From: Nitrospira sp.
GTDB taxonomy: Bacteria; Nitrospirota; Nitrospiria; Nitrospirales; Nitrospiraceae
Assembly (NCBI GenBank): GCA_018242685.1
Contig: JAFEBM010000006.1
Coordinates: 124,001 to 188,000, forward strand
Length of the DNA stretch: 64,000 nt
Reading direction: 5' to 3'
Part shown: piece by piece, positions 53,962 to 63,216 of the stretch
Layout: every line of letters begins with the position of its first letter
Numbering within the stretch: position 1 is the first letter of the stretch
Translations under genes and position numbers: made by a program
Notes under the pieces: generated by a model
Told to the model about the DNA's origin: nothing
The model's database searches: none
Seen by the model: the letters and a program-made list of their open reading frames with translations, nothing else

Positions 53962-54300
53962 GTGGCTGTGACTCTTTTCCATGTCGACTGGTGTCCTGAC
54001 TGTCAGGTGGTCCGCCAAAAACTGGCGGATTTGGGAGTGACCTACGAATCTGTCGTCGTACCCGACAGTAGACGGATGCGCACGCAGGTGTACGAGGTAT
54101 CCGCCCAATACTATGTACCGGTCCTCAAGGACGGCGATCTCGTTCTGACAGAAGCCGACGACATTCTGGCCTATCTGGACGAGCGGTATAGTGCCGACCG
54201 CGCAGAAGCCAAAGCAGCAACCGAGTTTCAGTCGCAAGCCCGTACGACGCCCGAGGTTTTGGGCAAAGACGACGAGCACCCTTCCTGCCGGATTAACTGA
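53962..54300 (+). CDS. Glutaredoxin/GST-N-like thioredoxin-fold protein
   Basis: A 112-residue protein starting at GTG: AVTLFHVDWCPDCQVVRQKLADLG with a CPDC redox pair, then YVPVLKDGDLVLTEADDILAYLDERY, the cis-Pro and Ser/Glu glutathione-binding region of the GST N-terminal fold. A Lys/Gln-rich tail follows. Likely a thiol reductase or a stand-alone GST-N domain. Confidence 0.8.
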   Translation: MAVTLFHVDWCPDCQVVRQKLADLGVTYESVVVPDSRRMRTQVYEVSAQYYVPVLKDGDLVLTEADDILAYLDERYSADRAEAKAATEFQSQARTTPEVLGKDDEHPSCRIN

Positions 54301-54317
54301 TCAACGAAGGACGATTC

Positions 54318-55511
54318 ATGGAAGACTGGAAACAAGTCCTGGCTAAAAGCATCGTGAGGCCCAAGGACTTGGCCGAACGGTTCGGCCTCGATGAGAAAGA
54401 GATTGAAGCCATCGTCGGTCCTTATCCCATGCGAATCACCCCGACGGTACTCGAGACCATCACATCGAAAGATGACGCGATCTGGAAACAGGTGGTCCCC
54501 GACACGGCGGAATTGGACGATATTGCGGCCGACGACGACCCCCTTGAAGAAGATCTCATGAGCCCGGTGCCTCACCTTGTTCACCGCTATCCGGATCGGG
54601 TGCTCCTCATGGTGACGAATCAATGCCCGATCTATTGTCGGTTTTGTACCAGGAAGCGGCTGGTCGGAAAACCCGGCTTCCTCAAAAAAGGCGAGCTGGA
54701 TCGAGCCATTCAGTACCTTCGTGAACACAAAGAGGTGCGCGATGTCATCCTCTCAGGAGGGGACCCGCTGCTGCTTCCCGACCATCTCCTCGAACGTGTC
54801 TTGAAGGCGCTTCGAACGATCCCCCACTTGGAGCTCATACGGATCGGCTCGCGAGTCCCCGGGTCATTGCCGCAACGCATCACGTCCAAACTGTGTGACA
54901 TGGTGAAAAAGTACCATCCTATTTACATGAACCTGCATTTCAATCACCCGGACGAGCTGACGCCGGAAGTGAAAGCTGCGTGCGGCCGGCTCGCGGATGC
55001 CGGTATTCCCCTGGGCGCTCAAACGGTTCTCCTCAAAGGCGTGAATGACGATCCGGAAATCATGAAACGCCTTGTCCATCAGTTGCTCCTCGCGCGGGTG
55101 AAGCCTTATTATCTCTATCAAGCCGACTTGACCAAGGGAACAAATCATTTCCGGACAACCGTCGAAACAGGCCTGAACATCATCAAAGCACTCCAAGGCC
55201 ACACGAGTGGCATGGCCGTACCTCATTTCGTGATCGACGCGCCGGGCGGGGGCGGCAAGATTCCGTTGCTGCCCGACAACTACGTGGTCCATCTTGATGA
55301 GGATGGGGCGATCCTCCGGAATTATGAGAACAAGACATTTCACTATCCTCAGCCTAAGTCCGATAATCGGCGGGAGCTTCCGATGATTGGGGTACAGTCC
55401 CCGCTCGATGATCCAGAAGAAGCCTATGCGGCGTGCAGTGACAGCTACCCTGATCGAGACGGTTACGCCGCCTGGGGGAACAGCTGCGGCGGAGATGCGG
55501 ACGACCTGTGA
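54318..55511 (+). CDS. Lysine 2,3-aminomutase-family radical SAM/PLP enzyme
   Basis: A 397-residue KamA-family protein. The radical SAM cluster motif is CPIYCRFCTRKRLVG, followed by DVILSGGDPLLLPDHLLERVL; a conserved Lys for PLP lies in the C-terminal region near PHFVIDAPGGGGKIPLLPDNY, the usual KamA signature. Length exceeds EpmB (about 340) and fits true KamA-type enzymes. In bacteria they make beta-lysine as an osmolyte or modify EF-P; which one is not visible, as no efp, epmA or acetyltransferase gene is adjacent. Confidence 0.88.
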   Translation: MEDWKQVLAKSIVRPKDLAERFGLDEKEIEAIVGPYPMRITPTVLETITSKDDAIWKQVVPDTAELDDIAADDDPLEEDLMSPVPHLVHRYPDRVLLMVTNQCPIYCRFCTRKRLVGKPGFLKKGELDRAIQYLREHKEVRDVILSGGDPLLLPDHLLERVLKALRTIPHLELIRIGSRVPGSLPQRITSKLCDMVKKYHPIYMNLHFNHPDELTPEVKAACGRLADAGIPLGAQTVLLKGVNDDPEIMKRLVHQLLLARVKPYYLYQADLTKGTNHFRTTVETGLNIIKALQGHTSGMAVPHFVIDAPGGGGKIPLLPDNYVVHLDEDGAILRNYENKTFHYPQPKSDNRRELPMIGVQSPLDDPEEAYAACSDSYPDRDGYAAWGNSCGGDADDL

Positions 55512-56665
55512 CCACTCATTCGCCCCGAGCCGGCATTCTCCCCTATCAGGACATCAAGCGCTTGATCGCAAGTCGAGCCATCAGCGCCTCGCCGATAGTC
55601 GAAGACCGGCAGATCCAGCCGGCCAGTCTCGATCTCCGTCTGGGCCGCAAAGCCTATCGATTGATCAGCAGCTTCTTGCCGGAACTGTCGGCTATTTCCT
55701 CTAGACTGGACGTGCTGGATTTTTATCAGTCGGATCTTGTGATGTACGAGATGGATCTGACCGATGGGGCGATTCTGGAGAAGGGGCATGTGTATCTCGT
55801 TCCGTTGCTGGAACAACTCGCTCTCCCGAAGACAATCCGGGCACGGGCGAATCCAAAGAGTACGACGGGCCGTCTGGATGTCTTCACCCGCGTGGTGACG
55901 GATCTGACCTCCGGATTCGATGAAATCCGAGCCGGCTATCGAGGCCAGCTCTTCCTGGAGGTCGTCCCACGCTCGTTTGCCGTCAAAGTCCGCACCGGGC
56001 AGTCGCTGAACCAGATCCGGTTTGTGCGAGGCAAGGCCACGGTGCCGGACCACGCACTTCAGGTGCTGCATCGAAGCACGCCGTTGCTGTATCACAATAC
56101 GGCATCCCATAAGGCCGTAGACAACCGAGACTTTCGTGTTGAGCGCGGACTATTCCTCCGCATTGATCTTGCCGGTACGGATCAGCGCGACGCCCATGTG
56201 ATCGGTTACCGAGCCAAGAAAAACAGCCACGTCATTGATCTCGAGAAAATCGGCCATTATGCTGCGGCTGATTTTTGGGAACCGCTCCATCGCCATCGCC
56301 ACGACAGCTTGCTCTTGGAGCCGGAAGAGTTTTATATCCTCGCCTCGAAGGAGCGCATTCGTGTGCCGGCCGGCTACGCCGCCGAAATGGTGGCCTACGA
56401 AGCTGCCTGTGGAGAGCTACGGACTCACTATGCCGGCTTTTTCGACCCGGGGTTCGGCTATGGATCGAAGGGAGAGATCAAAGGCACACAGGTTGTGCTG
56501 GAAGTTCGTCCACATGACGTGCCATTCTTGATTCATGATGGACAGACCTTTTTCAAAGTCGTCTATGACAAGATGATGGGGATGCCGGCACAGCTCTATG
56601 GGGCCGTGCTGGGATCATCCTATCAGCAACAGACCTTGACCCTCAGTAAACATTTTAAAATCTAG
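55508..56665 (+). CDS. 2'-deoxycytidine 5'-triphosphate deaminase (long, two-domain Dcd type)
   Basis: A 385-residue protein with a GTG start that overlaps the KamA stop by 4 bases. The Dcd core appears twice: GILPYQDIKRLIASRAISASPIVEDRQIQPASLDLRLG with RANPKSTTGRLDVFTRVV in the first half, and a second copy ending YAGFFDPGFGYGSKGEIKGTQVVLEVRPHDVPF. The single-domain Dcd is about 190 residues, so this is the tandem form known in some bacteria. It converts dCTP to dUTP for dTMP synthesis. Confidence 0.88.
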   Translation: MTTHSPRAGILPYQDIKRLIASRAISASPIVEDRQIQPASLDLRLGRKAYRLISSFLPELSAISSRLDVLDFYQSDLVMYEMDLTDGAILEKGHVYLVPLLEQLALPKTIRARANPKSTTGRLDVFTRVVTDLTSGFDEIRAGYRGQLFLEVVPRSFAVKVRTGQSLNQIRFVRGKATVPDHALQVLHRSTPLLYHNTASHKAVDNRDFRVERGLFLRIDLAGTDQRDAHVIGYRAKKNSHVIDLEKIGHYAAADFWEPLHRHRHDSLLLEPEEFYILASKERIRVPAGYAAEMVAYEAACGELRTHYAGFFDPGFGYGSKGEIKGTQVVLEVRPHDVPFLIHDGQTFFKVVYDKMMGMPAQLYGAVLGSSYQQQTLTLSKHFKI

Positions 56666-56667
56666 CC

Positions 56668-57081
56668 ATGGCTCCGTCCGATCTGCCACCTCCTCAAGAC
56701 AAATCTCTGCGCCCGTCTCAACCGGCCGAACCGAAAGAGCAGGGAGGTGGGAACGAGCATCAAATACATGTCGTCGGTTTAATGGTCGGGACGGCGTTGA
56801 TGTTTATCGGCTTTCTCAATGTATTTCTGTCCATCAGCGGCGGCTTCGAAATTAATGTCGTGCCGTTTCTCATTTACTTCGCAGGCCTTGCAATATGGGC
56901 CAATGCCGCCATCGAAACTCCGACTCTCCGCTATGGAACCATGACCATTGCGATCGCCTTGGCCTTAGGACTCTTTCAATACGGAGAAGTGCTCTTTTGG
57001 CATAAGCAGGTCCTCTTCTGGGTCACCATCATCGTCGTCATGTATTTCATGTTCGTCGAGCCCAAGAAACCCACCACGTGA
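56668..57081 (+). CDS. Small integral membrane protein, function unknown
   Basis: A 137-residue protein with a Pro-rich polar N-terminus (about 30 residues) and four transmembrane helices, ending in a short charged tail. It starts 2 bp after the deaminase gene and overlaps the next gene by 4 bases. No family recognised. Confidence 0.7.
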   Translation: MAPSDLPPPQDKSLRPSQPAEPKEQGGGNEHQIHVVGLMVGTALMFIGFLNVFLSISGGFEINVVPFLIYFAGLAIWANAAIETPTLRYGTMTIAIALALGLFQYGEVLFWHKQVLFWVTIIVVMYFMFVEPKKPTT

Positions 57082-57782
57082 CCTCCATGGTGACGATCTC
57101 CGTCATCATTCCTGCTCTGAATGAAGAGAAGACCATCAGGCAGACACTCTCATGCTTACCGATGACTGAAATCCTCGAAGCCATCATTGTTGATGGGGGA
57201 AGCACCGATCAGACGATCTCGATTGCCGAAGTCTTTTGCGCGAAAGCATCAAACGCTCGTGTCGTAACCGCTCCAGCAGGACGGGCACGCCAAATGAATG
57301 AGGGGGCGAAGGCCGGCCGAGGTGACATTCTGCTCTTCTTGCATGCCGATACACGATTGCCGGTTGGAGCACCGCTGATGATCGAGGCGGCGCTCACCGA
57401 CCCGGCGGTGGCGGGAGGCCGCTTCGATGTCACCTTCGACTCTCGTTCTGCCTTGGGAACCATGATCAGCACATTCATGAACTGGCGTTCTCGATTGAGC
57501 GGCATTGCCACGGGCGATCAGGCCCTGTTCGTTCGCCGTCATGTCTTTGACCAACTCGGCGGCTTCGCTGACATTCCGCTGATGGAGGACATCGAATTCA
57601 GCCGGAGACTGAAGCGTACCGGACAGATGGCGGCACTGCATCAATCGGTGATCACATCGTTCCGACGCTGGGAACAGCAGGGTCCTTTGCGGACCATCCT
57701 CTTGATGTGGATTCTGCGATTTTTGTACTGGATGGGCGTCAACCCGCATCAGCTTGCTCGCGTCTATCGGTCGGTGAGGTAG
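57078..57782 (+). CDS. TIGR04283-type glycosyltransferase (arsenosugar-associated family)
   Basis: A 234-residue GT2-fold protein: SVIIPALNEEKTIRQTL, the substrate-binding VDGGSTDQT, GDILLFLHADTRLP with the metal-binding Asp-His-Asp, and GQALFVRRHVF with PLMEDIEFSRRLKR. This compact form paired with a DUF2064 protein is the TIGR04283/TIGR04282 pair annotated from arsenosugar loci. The arsenic link is known for the family only; arsM and arsS are absent here. Confidence 0.85.
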   Translation: MTSMVTISVIIPALNEEKTIRQTLSCLPMTEILEAIIVDGGSTDQTISIAEVFCAKASNARVVTAPAGRARQMNEGAKAGRGDILLFLHADTRLPVGAPLMIEAALTDPAVAGGRFDVTFDSRSALGTMISTFMNWRSRLSGIATGDQALFVRRHVFDQLGGFADIPLMEDIEFSRRLKRTGQMAALHQSVITSFRRWEQQGPLRTILLMWILRFLYWMGVNPHQLARVYRSVR

Positions 57783-57785
57783 TGA

Positions 57786-58517
57786 ATGCCGGGCCTTAAC
57801 CTCAGCACTGCTTTGGTAATCTTCGCCAAAGCACCGATCCCAGGTCAGGTGAAGACGCGCCTCTGCCCACCGCTGACTCCCGACGAAGCGGCGACGCTCC
57901 ATGGCAGTTTCGTGCTCGATATTTTGGAAAGAACAAAGGTAGCGGTCTCAAAACTGAAGCTGCCGATCGATCGATATCTGGCCTGCGCCCCGTCTGCGAC
58001 ACATGTCTTCTTCAAGATCATGGAGGAACGGCAAGGCGTCAAGCTGATCGATCAAGTCGGCGACGACCTGGGTGCGCGCATGAACCAGGCCTTTCGAACG
58101 TTGTTCTCGCAAGGATACCGCCAGGTCATACTCCTGGGAACGGATGTGCCGACCCTTCCGCTCGATCATTTCAAACAGGCCCTCACCTCGCTGGAGAACC
58201 ATGATCTTGTGCTCGGTCCGGCTTTTGATGGAGGCTATTATCTAATCGGCCTCAAGCGGACGGCGCCGGAACTCTTCGCCGACATTCCTTGGTCGACCGA
58301 TCAAGTGCTCAGACTCACACGGGAGAAAGCAGCGGGAATCGGACTCAAGGCTTCCGTGATTCAACCGTGGCGAGACGTCGATACCTTGGCCGACCTTGAA
58401 GCCCTCATTGAAGCAAATACCGCCGAGGCCAAGCAGCCGAAGAATGATCGGGTGTTTTCAAGCCGCACGGCCGGTGTCCTGCAAAGGCTCGCCAAACGAT
58501 TGCGAACGAGAGCATAA
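57786..58517 (+). CDS. TIGR04282/DUF2064-type nucleotidyltransferase-fold protein
   Basis: A 243-residue CobY/GT-A-like protein with ALVIFAKAPIPGQVKTRLCPPLTPDEAA at the N-terminus, VILLGTDVPTLPLDHF in the middle and LGPAFDGGYYLIGLKR, the three DUF2064 signatures. Partner of the preceding glycosyltransferase, 3 bp away. It is related to sugar-phosphate guanylyl/uridylyl transferases; the substrate is not known. Confidence 0.88.
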   Translation: MPGLNLSTALVIFAKAPIPGQVKTRLCPPLTPDEAATLHGSFVLDILERTKVAVSKLKLPIDRYLACAPSATHVFFKIMEERQGVKLIDQVGDDLGARMNQAFRTLFSQGYRQVILLGTDVPTLPLDHFKQALTSLENHDLVLGPAFDGGYYLIGLKRTAPELFADIPWSTDQVLRLTREKAAGIGLKASVIQPWRDVDTLADLEALIEANTAEAKQPKNDRVFSSRTAGVLQRLAKRLRTRA

Positions 58518-59287
58518 TGCCCCACACACTCATCGATCAACCAGGAAACCACATGAGCCGGCAGGTCGCACTGATCACCGGAGGGGCGAAAGGCATCGGA
58601 CGAGGAATCGCTCTCGACCTCGCATCGCGACAGTGGAAGATTGCCTTCTGCTACAGAACCAGCGATGGTGAGGCCAAGACCACGGCGCAGGATATCACGC
58701 AGCGAGGCGGACAAGCGCTGGCACTTCAATGCGATGTTTCCGACCCGGTGGCAGCCAAGGACATGGTCACACGGGTGGAAAAAGAATGGGGCCGCATCGA
58801 TGTCCTGATCAACGGCGCCGGCCCCTATCATCGGGTCAATCTGTTCGACGAAACCATCGAAGGCTGGAACGAGATGTTTGCCGACAATCTGCATCCTATT
58901 TTCTATCTCGCGCAGGCCGTGGCGCCCGGCATGAAATCCCGCAAAGCCGGCCGCATCATCAGCTTCAGCATGGCCAATGCTGATCAGATGGAGGCGCAGC
59001 CGGATGTGACCGCCCACTATATCGCCAAGGCCGGAGTGCTGATCCTGACACGCACATTGGCCAAGCTCTTGGCGCCGTACGGTATCACCGTGAATGCGAT
59101 TTCACCCGGTTTCATCGATTCAGGCAGCGCTCCGCCGCAAGAACTTGCCGCCATGACCAAGCGTATTCCCGCCGGGTACATCGGAACCATTGATGACACA
59201 GTCGCGGCAGTCCGTTATTTGCTCAGCGAAGAAGCGCGATACGTGAACGGCGCCAATATCCAAATTAGTGGAGCATGGGGAATATGA
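58517..59287 (+). CDS. Short-chain dehydrogenase/reductase (FabG-like)
   Basis: A 256-residue classical SDR: nucleotide loop ITGGAKGIGRGIALDLA, NGAG in the middle, catalytic Ser in SMANAD, YIAKAG (Tyr-x-x-x-Lys pair) and the ISPGFIDSGSAPP segment. Starts at ATG 58517, sharing a base with the previous stop (TAATG); ATG 58553 is an alternative with the shorter classical N-terminus. Substrate unknown. Confidence 0.88.
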   Translation: MPHTLIDQPGNHMSRQVALITGGAKGIGRGIALDLASRQWKIAFCYRTSDGEAKTTAQDITQRGGQALALQCDVSDPVAAKDMVTRVEKEWGRIDVLINGAGPYHRVNLFDETIEGWNEMFADNLHPIFYLAQAVAPGMKSRKAGRIISFSMANADQMEAQPDVTAHYIAKAGVLILTRTLAKLLAPYGITVNAISPGFIDSGSAPPQELAAMTKRIPAGYIGTIDDTVAAVRYLLSEEARYVNGANIQISGAWGI

Positions 59288-59397
59288 TGGAGTGAGAGGA
59301 TCGGGTTAGTTTCAGTGCTCGCTCAATGCGCGCAGGGGAACCAACCTGGATGCCGTTCTTTGGGGAGAAGAGAGTTTAGAAAAAGGGAGGAGTGCCG

Positions 59398-59802
59398 ATG
59401 AAATCGGAACAGGAACGCGAAGCTCACCATCGATTCGTCCTGGCTCTTCAGCATGAACATCTGACCTGCACAAAACCCGGCTGCGGCGGAGCGATGGCCG
59501 TGGCCGATCATACGCCACATAGCGCCCGCATCAAGTCTTACGAAGCCACTTGCGAACGTTGCCACGCCGTCGAAAAGGTTACCGGCAAGGAGGAACACCA
59601 GCCTTCTTGGGATGTGGCCTCCATCACCTTGATGGCGGAGACGCATCTCCTGCACGAACAGCCGAGCTGCCCCTACGACGATACCCCCATTACCTTCATC
59701 TCCTTACCCAATCCCCGCCGCAAGGCCCGATACCGCCTCCTGTGTTACTACTGTGGTCGGCACACGGAAATGAATTGGCCGCCGCCGGAGGCGAAGCGGT
59801 AG
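59398..59802 (+). CDS. Double zinc-ribbon-like hypothetical protein
   Basis: A 134-residue protein with GGGAGGA six bases before ATG 59398. Two cysteine groups suggest two zinc ribbons: CTKPGC with CERC, and CPYDD with CYYCGR. The rest is soluble and basic. No known family; nucleic-acid or protein binding is possible. Confidence 0.65.
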   Translation: MKSEQEREAHHRFVLALQHEHLTCTKPGCGGAMAVADHTPHSARIKSYEATCERCHAVEKVTGKEEHQPSWDVASITLMAETHLLHEQPSCPYDDTPITFISLPNPRRKARYRLLCYYCGRHTEMNWPPPEAKR

Positions 59803-59839
59803 CTCGACGAGGCCGCCCCGATCAGGTACGCGTCAAACC

Positions 59840-60601
59840 TCAATATGCCGCAAGCGCTTGCTTGATGAACTCCCCGAGCCGGCGGAAGTAGGCGCCGCCA
59901 CCCATCACATAAGTGTCGTTATGGCCGGCGCCTTGGATCACATACCATTCCTTTGGCGGTTTGGCCGTATCGAAGACCTGTCGTCCCAGCTCAATGGGAA
60001 TGATGTCGTCCTTGTCTCCGTGAATAATCAGTTTCGGCAGCGAGAGATTCGGCAGACGATCGATCAACCGAAACTCAGCTCCGAGGAACCAATGCGCCGG
60101 GAAGCCGCCGTAATGCAATCTGGCCACTGCTTCGATGGAAGGAAATGACGATTCAAGCATGAGGGCTGAGGCAGGTCGTTGCACCGCAAGTTCGCCCGCC
60201 ACAGAAGCTCCAAGGGATCGACCGAACAAGACGATTCGTTCAGGACGGATCTTTCTCATTCGGGTGAGGTAATCATACGCACCATACGCATCCTGGTAGA
60301 GTCCTTGTTCGTTAAGGCTGGAGCTCTGGCTCTTCCCATATCCCCGGTAGTCGAACAGAAAAATCGACAAGCCCATCCGGTAAAGGAGCTTGAGATTGTC
60401 GAGACGGTTGATGATATTGCCGGCATTGCCATGGCACCACAGGATGACCGGACGATCAGCCGCAACCTCAACATACCAACCGAACAACGAGACACCATCG
60501 GACGCGTGAAACCACACATCTTCCAGCGGCAACCCGCTCAGCCTTGCCCAGTCTCGGTCTTGCCAAGGTTCAGGATGATAGACGAAGAATTGGTCGAGCA
60601 T
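59840..60601 (-). CDS. Alpha/beta hydrolase (BEM46/YqiA-like)
   Basis: A 253-residue alpha/beta hydrolase: oxyanion region ILWCHGNAGNIINRLDNLKLL, FDYRGYGKSQSS, nucleophile Ser in LFGRSLGASVAGELA, acid Asp in IIHGDKDDIIPIELG and catalytic His in GAGHNDTY. A short hydrophobic start but no clear signal peptide. Substrate unknown; this subfamily includes esterase-like membrane-linked proteins. Confidence 0.87.
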   Translation of the reverse strand: MLDQFFVYHPEPWQDRDWARLSGLPLEDVWFHASDGVSLFGWYVEVAADRPVILWCHGNAGNIINRLDNLKLLYRMGLSIFLFDYRGYGKSQSSSLNEQGLYQDAYGAYDYLTRMRKIRPERIVLFGRSLGASVAGELAVQRPASALMLESSFPSIEAVARLHYGGFPAHWFLGAEFRLIDRLPNLSLPKLIIHGDKDDIIPIELGRQVFDTAKPPKEWYVIQGAGHNDTYVMGGGAYFRRLGEFIKQALAAY

Positions 60602-60688
60602 GATAGTTCATATTCCCGTCTTATGCGTTAGACATGAAGGGTCATTGAATTTCAAAGATTTCAGACCATGACCGACTTGGCATGCCGG

Positions 60689-60919
60689 CTAGAGAAACGT
60701 GAGAAATTCTTCGACTGAAAGACCGGACTGTTCCACGATTGATTCTAAGGTTCTACGCTTGAGATCTCTGTTGTGGAAGGCAACCGTCACGCGAAGAGTT
60801 GGCCGATCAGGATGTTTGAGAATGTAATGACTGCCCGATGTGTGATGAACGAAAAACCCGGCTCTTTGCAAAGCGCGAAGAACCTCTTCCGGGGTGAGCG
60901 AAGGCAACCGCCGACTCAT
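60689..60919 (-). CDS. hicA: HicA mRNA interferase toxin (second pair)
   Basis: A 76-residue HicA with catalytic His in HTSGSHYILKHPDRPT and a YcfA-type tail (HNRDLKRRTLESIVEQSGLSVEEFL). Here the antitoxin gene comes first and overlaps this gene by 4 bases, the reverse of the pair at 21.5 kb. Confidence 0.9.
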   Translation of the reverse strand: MSRRLPSLTPEEVLRALQRAGFFVHHTSGSHYILKHPDRPTLRVTVAFHNRDLKRRTLESIVEQSGLSVEEFLTFL

Positions 60920-61191
60920 GCGGCATCAAGGTCGACGGTCAATTCCTCTTTCACAGGATCGAGTCGGATATCCTTGTCGGGCGGGATCTGAAGCCCGTCT
61001 TTTCGCAAACTTTCCAGATAGGCGCGGATGGCATCTTTCGCCATGGCTCGGGCTTCTTCCAAAGTCTCACCCTCCGTCGCCATCCCCGGCAAGGCCGGGC
61101 AGGTGACAATGTATCCACCCTCCTCAGCCGGTTCGAAAAACACTGTGTAGCGATATTCACGCTCGGCCACGGCCTCCTCCATCGCGTCCAT
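60916..61191 (-). CDS. hicB: HicB antitoxin (second pair)
   Basis: About 91 residues: YRYTVFFEPAEEGGYIVTCPALPGMATEGETLEEARAMAKDAIRAYLESLRKDG, the HicB fold, with an acidic C-terminal extension. The start is not certain: ATG 61191 and ATG 61182 are both possible and neither has a good ribosome site. First gene of the pair. Confidence 0.85.
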   Translation of the reverse strand: MDAMEEAVAEREYRYTVFFEPAEEGGYIVTCPALPGMATEGETLEEARAMAKDAIRAYLESLRKDGLQIPPDKDIRLDPVKEELTVDLDAA

Positions 61192-61252
61192 GCGAATTTT
61201 CAGCTCAGTGTAGGAAAGCAGAAGTTCGAAGTCAAATAGAAGCAGATATCCC

Positions 61253-63160
61253 TTAGAAAAACGCCTGGACACTGAACAGGACATCGTTGTCGCGGTCGCG
61301 ATGGTTGTACTCCAGCCTGACCGTCCAATTTCGAGCCAAGGTGAAGCGCGACCCGACAAACCACCGGAAGTCGTCCGACTTGTCCCCTAACGGAAATCTC
61401 AAGTATGTCCCTGTTGCCATCACTTTCCAGCGTTCGGTAAGATCGGCCAACATTCCGACCGTTCCGCCGCCGCCGACTCGGTGCATCTCGTGATAGGCCT
61501 TGCTGACGTTCGCCTCGGTTTCCGCGAAGGCAAACAGGACCTCCCGGTTGAGCAACCGAAATTCCTTCGCCCCTCCGATCCCACCGTTGAGGAAGCCGTT
61601 GCTGCAAAGCTGACAATCGTTATGCCGGATGGTATTCATCCCAATGTTGAGCTTCCAGGATGGAGCATGGAAGACGGAATCGATGGGCGAGAGGGACAGA
61701 AGGTTCAACAACGTGGCCCGTTCCACCCTGGTCTGATCTGCTCGATCGTAGTGCCGTACCGTGATGGAGGCCATTTCAATTTGCGCATCGGGCGTATAGC
61801 CGACCTCCGGATCAAGCAAATCGTGATAGCCGCCCCGAAAGGTCGCTTCTTCAAATGTATCGTCATTACGCCAGCCACCTCCGATCGCAGCTCGGTGCAT
61901 CTTATGGCCTAGTTCAGGCTGTCTCGCAAAGGGTCGCACGATGAATTCCTCGGATGGAATTCGAAGCTGACTGCGGGCCGTCAAAACCGCTCTATTACGT
62001 TCCTTCCATTCCGGTTTCGGAGAGTCGGTCGTCTCGATCCGGTAGCGAAGGTAGTCTGAGGCGAGATCAAGCACAAATGCTTGTTTGGAGAGAGCAAGTT
62101 GAGCAAACGCCGGCGAAGTCACTTCTCTGGGATCTTGCGTGATTCTCTGAGCCAGATCTCGTTCCGCTGCAGGCAATGATTCCCGCTTTCGCTTGATCAC
62201 CGTGCTGCGAGACGGTCGGTAGCTGACATCAGATACCAGACCTGGCTTTGAGACAATCAATCGGACGGTATCGGCCGGAACAGTCCACCCAATAAACTCC
62301 TCTGTCAAGTGCAAGTCAGGATCAGCATAATCCAAGAGTGCAAGAAGATGATAAGAGCAATTTTCCTTGAAGAAGAAATAGTCGAAGTAAGCATTCCCGA
62401 GTTCCCACGCATGCATCAAAAACCGCCGTAACTGATTTTCGGTGAGATTCAAACGATACTCCCAAATATCCCGGTTTTCGATGTCCCGATACTGCTGCAC
62501 CTTGAGGTAATAAGGGATCGTCGAGAAGTACCCCTTGTAGCTTCCGAAGATACCGCGTATCGGATAAGCGAGGCCGGCTCCAGGAGGAACATCTGCGGCG
62601 TAGTTGATGGTATAGGCAAGGATACGGGTCTGTTCGGTCTGCCCCTTTTGATCGACGCGAAACAGGGTATGGCCGAACATGGAGGCCGGGTTGTTTAGAA
62701 AGGCTGATGGAAATATCAGGGAGATGGATTGGACCTCGAAATCCTCGTACCATCGATGAAACCGTTCACAGGCGAGGGGCGCAAGACGGGCAGAATCAAA
62801 GTTCAGCTGTTCCTTGAGCCAGTGGTATCGAGCGATGAAGGCGCATTGAGCCGGCTGTCGAGAGCGACCGACCAGTTCGTCGGAGAAAAATTTTGCAAGA
62901 GTTGCATTGAGTTCGGCAACCGGATCCGTCTTCCCATTGGGAGACAAGAAAAAACCAGGATCGTCCTGCTCGCTCTCGTATCCTCCGAAGGGCCCCTTTC
63001 GGTAGTGCAACAAGAGATGCCATTCACGCTGGTCGGAGAGGTGTTTTTGCTGCGCCTGATCGATCAAGTGCTGAAGATAGGCCTCATGACCGGGCTGTTG
63101 AGCATGAGAGATGATTGGAAGGAAGAAGCAAACTACAAAAACGAGGAGTGGAACCAGCAC
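61253..63160 (-). CDS. DUF4105 (Lnb N-terminal periplasmic domain) protein with C-terminal beta-barrel
   Basis: A 635-residue exported protein with signal peptide (VFVVCFFLPIISHA/QQ). The DUF4105 domain spans about residues 120-330: ISLIFPSAFLNNPASMFGHTLFRVD and ENCSYHLLALLDYADP contain the His and Cys that form a papain-like dyad in Lnb-type lipoprotein N-acyltransferases. The last 270 residues alternate as strands and end RVQAFF-like (VLFSVQAFF), a barrel that suggests outer-membrane anchoring. Predicted acyl transfer or protein maturation in the envelope. Confidence 0.82.
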   Translation of the reverse strand: MLVPLLVFVVCFFLPIISHAQQPGHEAYLQHLIDQAQQKHLSDQREWHLLLHYRKGPFGGYESEQDDPGFFLSPNGKTDPVAELNATLAKFFSDELVGRSRQPAQCAFIARYHWLKEQLNFDSARLAPLACERFHRWYEDFEVQSISLIFPSAFLNNPASMFGHTLFRVDQKGQTEQTRILAYTINYAADVPPGAGLAYPIRGIFGSYKGYFSTIPYYLKVQQYRDIENRDIWEYRLNLTENQLRRFLMHAWELGNAYFDYFFFKENCSYHLLALLDYADPDLHLTEEFIGWTVPADTVRLIVSKPGLVSDVSYRPSRSTVIKRKRESLPAAERDLAQRITQDPREVTSPAFAQLALSKQAFVLDLASDYLRYRIETTDSPKPEWKERNRAVLTARSQLRIPSEEFIVRPFARQPELGHKMHRAAIGGGWRNDDTFEEATFRGGYHDLLDPEVGYTPDAQIEMASITVRHYDRADQTRVERATLLNLLSLSPIDSVFHAPSWKLNIGMNTIRHNDCQLCSNGFLNGGIGGAKEFRLLNREVLFAFAETEANVSKAYHEMHRVGGGGTVGMLADLTERWKVMATGTYLRFPLGDKSDDFRWFVGSRFTLARNWTVRLEYNHRDRDNDVLFSVQAFF

Positions 63161-63216
63161 GGTGTGACAAAAGATCGCAAGGGCCCCGACATCTCTGCCA
63201 GGGCCCCTATAATGCC

